DNA from: Sutterella sp.
Lineage (GTDB): Bacteria > Pseudomonadota > Gammaproteobacteria > Burkholderiales > Burkholderiaceae_F
Length of the DNA stretch: 8,422 nt
Reading direction: 5' to 3'
Assembly (NCBI GenBank): GCA_020025915.1
Contig: JAHHRH010000057.1
Span: forward strand, 1-8,422
Under the pieces are notes generated by a model, which worked only from the letters and a program-made list of their open reading frames with translations, did no database searches and was not told where the DNA came from. The translations under genes were made by a program, and so were the position numbers. Of the stretch, positions 5,606-8,422 are shown one piece after another; position 1 is the stretch's first letter; each line of letters opens with the position of its first letter.

Positions 5606-6863
5606 CCTTTCTGCTCGGATGTACCGCGTCTATACCAATCACTTACCAGAACGTCGTCTGATTGGTCGTCTGGTCGTACCTTGTCATGAAAGTACCCTTT
5701 CGGGAACCCGATCAAATAACCCGTCATTTTTTCCCTCGTCTGGGGCAATCTTGCAGTTTCAGTATGATGAGGAGTGGTTGAAATCAGGCTTCTCTTTGGG
5801 CTTTGACCTCCCCTTGACGCATGCGATTCATCGGCCGAGACTTGGCAAATCATCGTTCAGTTTTCTTGAAGACCGTGCGCTTAGCTCGCCGAATTTGCCC
5901 CTCTTCTTTAATTCGTCTCACCCCGATCCAAGAGCTCTTCAGGATGCCAGTAAATTAGAAAATGCTGCAATTCGCCTTTTACATGTCGAAGACGCGCTCG
6001 GGAGTTTGGTGTTTGAGTGTGAAAATACACCAAAAAATGAGGCATTCACGCGTGTCCGAAGTACGTTAGAATTGCCTGATCTCATTTACGCATATCACAC
6101 CATCGAAAGAGGCAAATCGCTCATTGCGCCATTAGCTCTTTTACAGCGTGCTATGACGTTGCCAGGTGACCGTCCCGTTTTCTCAATTGAGCTCGATCGC
6201 CTTCCTCAAACGTTGCATCTACGTTCGATGAACGATCCGATTGATCGTCCTTTGTGGGGCCATGTGGCTTTATTAATGGCTAAACGTTGTGGCCTTCGAA
6301 CGGTGAAGAGTACGCTCTCACGTGCCATGGGTGAATCGGTTTGGTTTACCACCCGCGCTGACCGTGACTCGTCTGGCCGACCTTTAATGCTTTTAACGGG
6401 CGCCACCTTAGCGATGCGATCCGATGGCCCCCGGCCTCTGAAACCTGGTTATCTCGCGATTGCTGATATTCTCAATCGTGATGGTGCCTCACCCACCGAA
6501 GATCTACAAGAAGCCTGGTGCCGCATCGCCTTTATTGCGATGACAGGTGGCAGTAGTGATTCGTTAAAACGTTGGCAATTCGTGCGTGCTCCCTTAGGAT
6601 GGCGATTGGCCCCCGCCTATACCTTTGAATGGAATCCCAACGATACGCGCCATGGCCTCACGATGGACGGCCGAAAGCGCCTTGGCATGCCTGAAGATGC
6701 GCTTCAATATGCGCCCTACTTTGGCCTGACGGTGACTGAAGCTAAACAAAGCCTCATGCAAATGCGCCGTGTCTTTTCGGATTGGCAAGACATTGCTGTC
6801 GAAGTAGGCGCCGATCCGCGCGATGTCGCTTATATGGCCTCGTTCTTTGACGAACACCTTTAA
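5598..6863 (+). CDS. HipA-family protein lacking kinase residues (apparent pseudokinase)
   Basis: A 421-residue protein of normal HipA length, started by ATG 5598 behind AAGGGAG (5582-5588). HipA toxins are serine/threonine kinases that phosphorylate glutamyl-tRNA synthetase or related targets. Family landmarks: LQFQYDEEWL (52-61) and LPLT (71-74) in the N-terminal domain, DALGSLVF (132-139), LWGHVALLMAKRCGL (219-233), GWRLAPAY (334-341), and the C-terminal APYFGLTVTEA (372-382) and ASFFDEHL (414-421). The active site is altered. The P-loop motif SLGGARPK reads TLPGDRPV (187-194), losing its lysine. The KFPS strand reads RSMN (209-212). The catalytic loop NTDDHLRN reads GSSDSLKR (318-325), losing the catalytic Asp, His and metal-binding Asn, although D321 remains one place on. 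The DFG-like YD is YT (341-342). The PDRWGR motif near residue 90 is also absent. The reading frame is intact, arguing against simple decay. It is co-translated with the HipB-like gene. Confidence 0.85.
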   Translation: MSSLSARMYRVYTNHLPERRLIGRLVVPCHESTLSGTRSNNPSFFPSSGAILQFQYDEEWLKSGFSLGFDLPLTHAIHRPRLGKSSFSFLEDRALSSPNLPLFFNSSHPDPRALQDASKLENAAIRLLHVEDALGSLVFECENTPKNEAFTRVRSTLELPDLIYAYHTIERGKSLIAPLALLQRAMTLPGDRPVFSIELDRLPQTLHLRSMNDPIDRPLWGHVALLMAKRCGLRTVKSTLSRAMGESVWFTTRADRDSSGRPLMLLTGATLAMRSDGPRPLKPGYLAIADILNRDGASPTEDLQEAWCRIAFIAMTGGSSDSLKRWQFVRAPLGWRLAPAYTFEWNPNDTRHGLTMDGRKRLGMPEDALQYAPYFGLTVTEAKQSLMQMRRVFSDWQDIAVEVGADPRDVAYMASFFDEHL

Positions 6864-6880
6864 CCCGAATCCACTCTAAG

Positions 6881-6918
6881 AAAAAACCTCGGAATCGTTT
6901 TCGAAACCGAGGTTTTTT
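6881..6918. terminator. bidirectional rho-independent terminator
   Basis: AAAAAACCTCGG (6881-6892) and CCGAGGTTTTTT (6907-6918) are perfect 12-bp inverted arms. The inner part can add TCG/CGA around a TTTT loop. The GC-rich core with T runs on both strands lets it stop the rightward HipA-like transcript (stop codon at 6863) and the leftward XRE transcript (stop codon at 6934). Confidence 0.9.
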
Positions 6919-6933
6919 GTCAGGGTTGACAAT

Positions 6934-7494
6934 TTATTTGGCTTTTTTATCAGCCTGGCGGTGCTTCAGCGTCTCAGGATTCACCTTGATCGGCGTTTCC
7001 CAACGCAAGTCACCAGATTCATCTCGAACTGCACTCATGCGACGATACTTTAAGGCAATGGAGCCAGGCGTACGACCGCGCGCATGACGTTGCGATTCTT
7101 CGTACGGTGCTTCAAGACCAGCCACAAACTCAGCCGACCAAGTATGACCCTCCTTCTGGTCATTTTTGAGCGAAGCATTGGCTAGTTGCTCAGCCGTAAA
7201 GGCTGCGCCTGGGCCACCTACCGCCAAAGTCAAACCTAAAGCATCAAGCACCGCGAGTACCTTATCGAGTTGCACCGTGGGCTTGCCATTTTCGAGTTCA
7301 ACAAAGAAGCGACGTCCCACACCACAACACACTGCTGCGTCCGTTTGGGACATGTTCAATCGTTGACGTGCCAAGCGTACCAATGCGCCGATTTCAGCAA
7401 CATTCGATACATAGATCCGTTTGGTACGGTGCACCTGACGTACAGCTGGACGTGGTTCACCATCCCCCTTTTGAGAGGCCTTAAGTTCGGTCAT
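6934..7494 (-). CDS. orphan HipB/y4mF-type XRE transcriptional regulator
   Basis: A 186-residue protein with a Cro/C1-type helix-turn-helix at about residues 34-90. IGALVRLARQRLNMSQTDAA is followed by GVGRRFFVELENGKPTVQLD and KVLAVLDALGLTL. This closely follows the y4mF/HipB pattern, including the ELENGKPTV signature. It has a 30-residue basic N-terminal extension and a long hydrophilic C-terminal part (about 95-186) ending in lysines (ADKKAK), so it is about twice the length of a plain HipB. Such regulators usually sit directly before a hipA gene. Here the next sequence downstream is a terminator and then the 3' end of the convergent HipA-like gene, so it has no adjacent toxin. ATG at 7494 has a good AAAAGGA ribosome binding site. 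It may control itself, a HipA elsewhere, or be a solitary regulator. Confidence 0.85.
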   Translation of the reverse strand: MTELKASQKGDGEPRPAVRQVHRTKRIYVSNVAEIGALVRLARQRLNMSQTDAAVCCGVGRRFFVELENGKPTVQLDKVLAVLDALGLTLAVGGPGAAFTAEQLANASLKNDQKEGHTWSAEFVAGLEAPYEESQRHARGRTPGSIALKYRRMSAVRDESGDLRWETPIKVNPETLKHRQADKKAK

Positions 7495-7554
7495 ATGTTT
7501 TCCTTTTTATGATGTCCGAAGGTTTTTTCTTAATCTTTTTGATTGTACTCGACT

Positions 7555-7583
7555 ATTGTAAGCGTGGCGTAATCTTTAGTGAA
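7555..7583 (-). promoter_or_regulatory. candidate promoter of the orphan XRE gene
   Basis: On the - strand TTCACT (7583-7578) and TACAAT (7560-7555) are separated by 17 bases, a fair sigma-70 match (4/6 and 5/6). A second TACAAT lies 13 bases downstream at 7547-7542, so the pair could also be part of an operator for autoregulation. The leader would be about 55 bases. Confidence 0.4.
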
Positions 7584-7641
7584 GTCCTACGAGAGGTTGT
7601 CCTATAGTCATTCTCCAAAATTCTCTCAAACTGATCCACTC

Positions 7642-8422
7642 CTAACCCTGGTCGTTAAGCACGCATCGCGCGCTCGGATCGAGTGCAGCAAAACCGCGCT
7701 CTAAGTCATCAATCAAGTCGGCAGGATCTTCTAACCCCACAGCGACACGTACCATACGCTTAAATCACCGTTCGCGTACTGTAACTCTTGATGAGCAAAC
7801 TTTCAAAACCGCCCCAGCTATAGCCTCGACCAAAGAGTTCTAAGGCATCGACAAAGGGTGACAACTTGTCTTCATATTTAGGCTTAAACACCACGCCAAA
7901 AAGACTCGTGACACCTGTAAAGTCACGCTTCCAAATTTCATAGGACGGGTCTTCAAGCAAAGCTGGCCAACGAATCGATTCAACTTCGTGACGCGTCTTT
8001 AACCAATCCACGATCTTTTGCGTCGATTGAGACTGACGTTCAACACGCACACCCATCGTGTGTAACCCACGATAAGCCAAATAAATATCATCAGGCGAAG
8101 CGGTCTGACCTAAACGTACGACCGTACGATAGACCTTTTCCCAAACGCGCTCATTACCGATGATGCCCCATGATCCAACGGCTTAAAATAAAGGGGCGTT
8201 GCCTACGTGTTGTCGATCACCGTGACGATATCATGACGACGGCAGACGCGTGCGATCGCGGGCACATCCATGAATTCAAAAGAATGTGACCCCAGGGGCT
8301 CCATCATGACAACTTTCATTTGGTCTTCGTGACCAAATACAGGCGTGCACGCTTTTCAGCAGACCACCTTGGATTCCTCAAAGACATCTTTGAGAGCGTC
8401 TGCAAGGATTTCAATGCAGAGC
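7642..8422 (-). pseudogene. metC: cystathionine beta-lyase (MetC-like), decayed and cut by the window edge
   Basis: Cystathionine beta-lyase is a PLP enzyme that splits cystathionine to homocysteine in methionine synthesis. Three leftward segments in two frames match it. Segment one (8421 to about 8173) has MMEPLGSHSFEFMDVPAI and VIDNT, but holds an in-frame TGA (8358-8356) and a TAG (8205-8203) where the family has the Trp of DNTW. Segment two (about 8170-7765, other frame) has GNERVWEKVYRTVVRLGQTA, AYRGLHTMGVRVERQ, the IWKRDFTG motif and GYSWGGFESLLI. Segment three (about 7765-7642, back in the first frame) has RMVRVAVGLEDPADLIDDLE and ends at TAG 7644-7642. At the first junction about 20-25 residues are gone, including the ATKY..GHSD region with the PLP lysine. 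The 5' part is beyond 8422. Three or more independent lesions make sequencing error unlikely. Confidence 0.85.

Noticed and set aside
5560..5853. Leftward open frame of 97 codons
   Set aside because: Antisense to the start of the HipA-like gene.
5285..6863. Possible three-part HipBST system
   Set aside because: That system splits the HipA N-terminal subdomain into a separate gene between regulator and kinase. Here the HipA-like protein is one full-length chain directly after the regulator.
1..8422. tRNA, rRNA, CRISPR array or complete insertion sequence
   Set aside because: I saw no cloverleaf with a T-loop motif, no rRNA-like sequence, no regularly spaced repeats and no transposase gene in the window.

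Overview
The window looks like a bacterial chromosome segment, probably from a proteobacterium. The Burkholderiales/Sutterellaceae are my best guess, from the flavour of the proteins (DIP1984-family protein, MetC-type lyase, y4mF-type HipB regulators) and the moderate GC content of the genes. This is inference: no rRNA, tRNA or diagnostic marker is present.

Layout. Positions 2-85 may be the last 27 codons of an unidentified rightward gene. A leftward pair follows: a DUF4261-domain gene (1627 to 857), then a DIP1984-family gene (833 to 381), 23 bases apart, with a candidate promoter near 1693-1698 and a terminator at 171-205. An AlkD-type DNA alkylation repair gene (2488 to 1748, leftward) is divergent from an EamA/DMT-type transporter (2631-3569, rightward), which ends at a terminator at 3600-3634. 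About 1.65 kb (3635-5284) then holds no convincing gene. Its first part is A+C-rich on the + strand. Its middle is AT-rich with nested inverted repeats. Its right end carries two AT-rich palindromes that could be operators for the next operon.

The most interesting part is 5285-7494. A small XRE regulator (5285-5605) overlaps by 8 bases a 421-codon HipA-family gene (5598-6863), the normal arrangement of a hipBA toxin-antitoxin pair. The HipA-like protein keeps the family's length and its N- and C-terminal landmarks, but nearly every residue expected for kinase chemistry is replaced (P-loop lysine, catalytic Asp, metal-binding Asn, the Asp of the DFG-like site). It reads as an intact pseudokinase. 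A strong bidirectional terminator (6881-6918) separates it from a convergent second XRE gene (7494 to 6934) of the HipB/y4mF type, which has no HipA gene of its own in the window.

The right edge (7642-8422, leftward) is a decayed cystathionine beta-lyase (metC-like) pseudogene with two in-frame stops, a deletion that removes the PLP-lysine region, and a second frameshift. Its 5' part lies outside the window.

How the genes fit together: only two pairs look functionally linked, DUF4261/DIP1984 (co-transcribed, roles unknown) and the hipB-like/hipA-like operon. The desert, the degenerate toxin, the orphan antitoxin-like regulator and the dead metC together suggest an accessory or eroding segment next to ordinary housekeeping genes.
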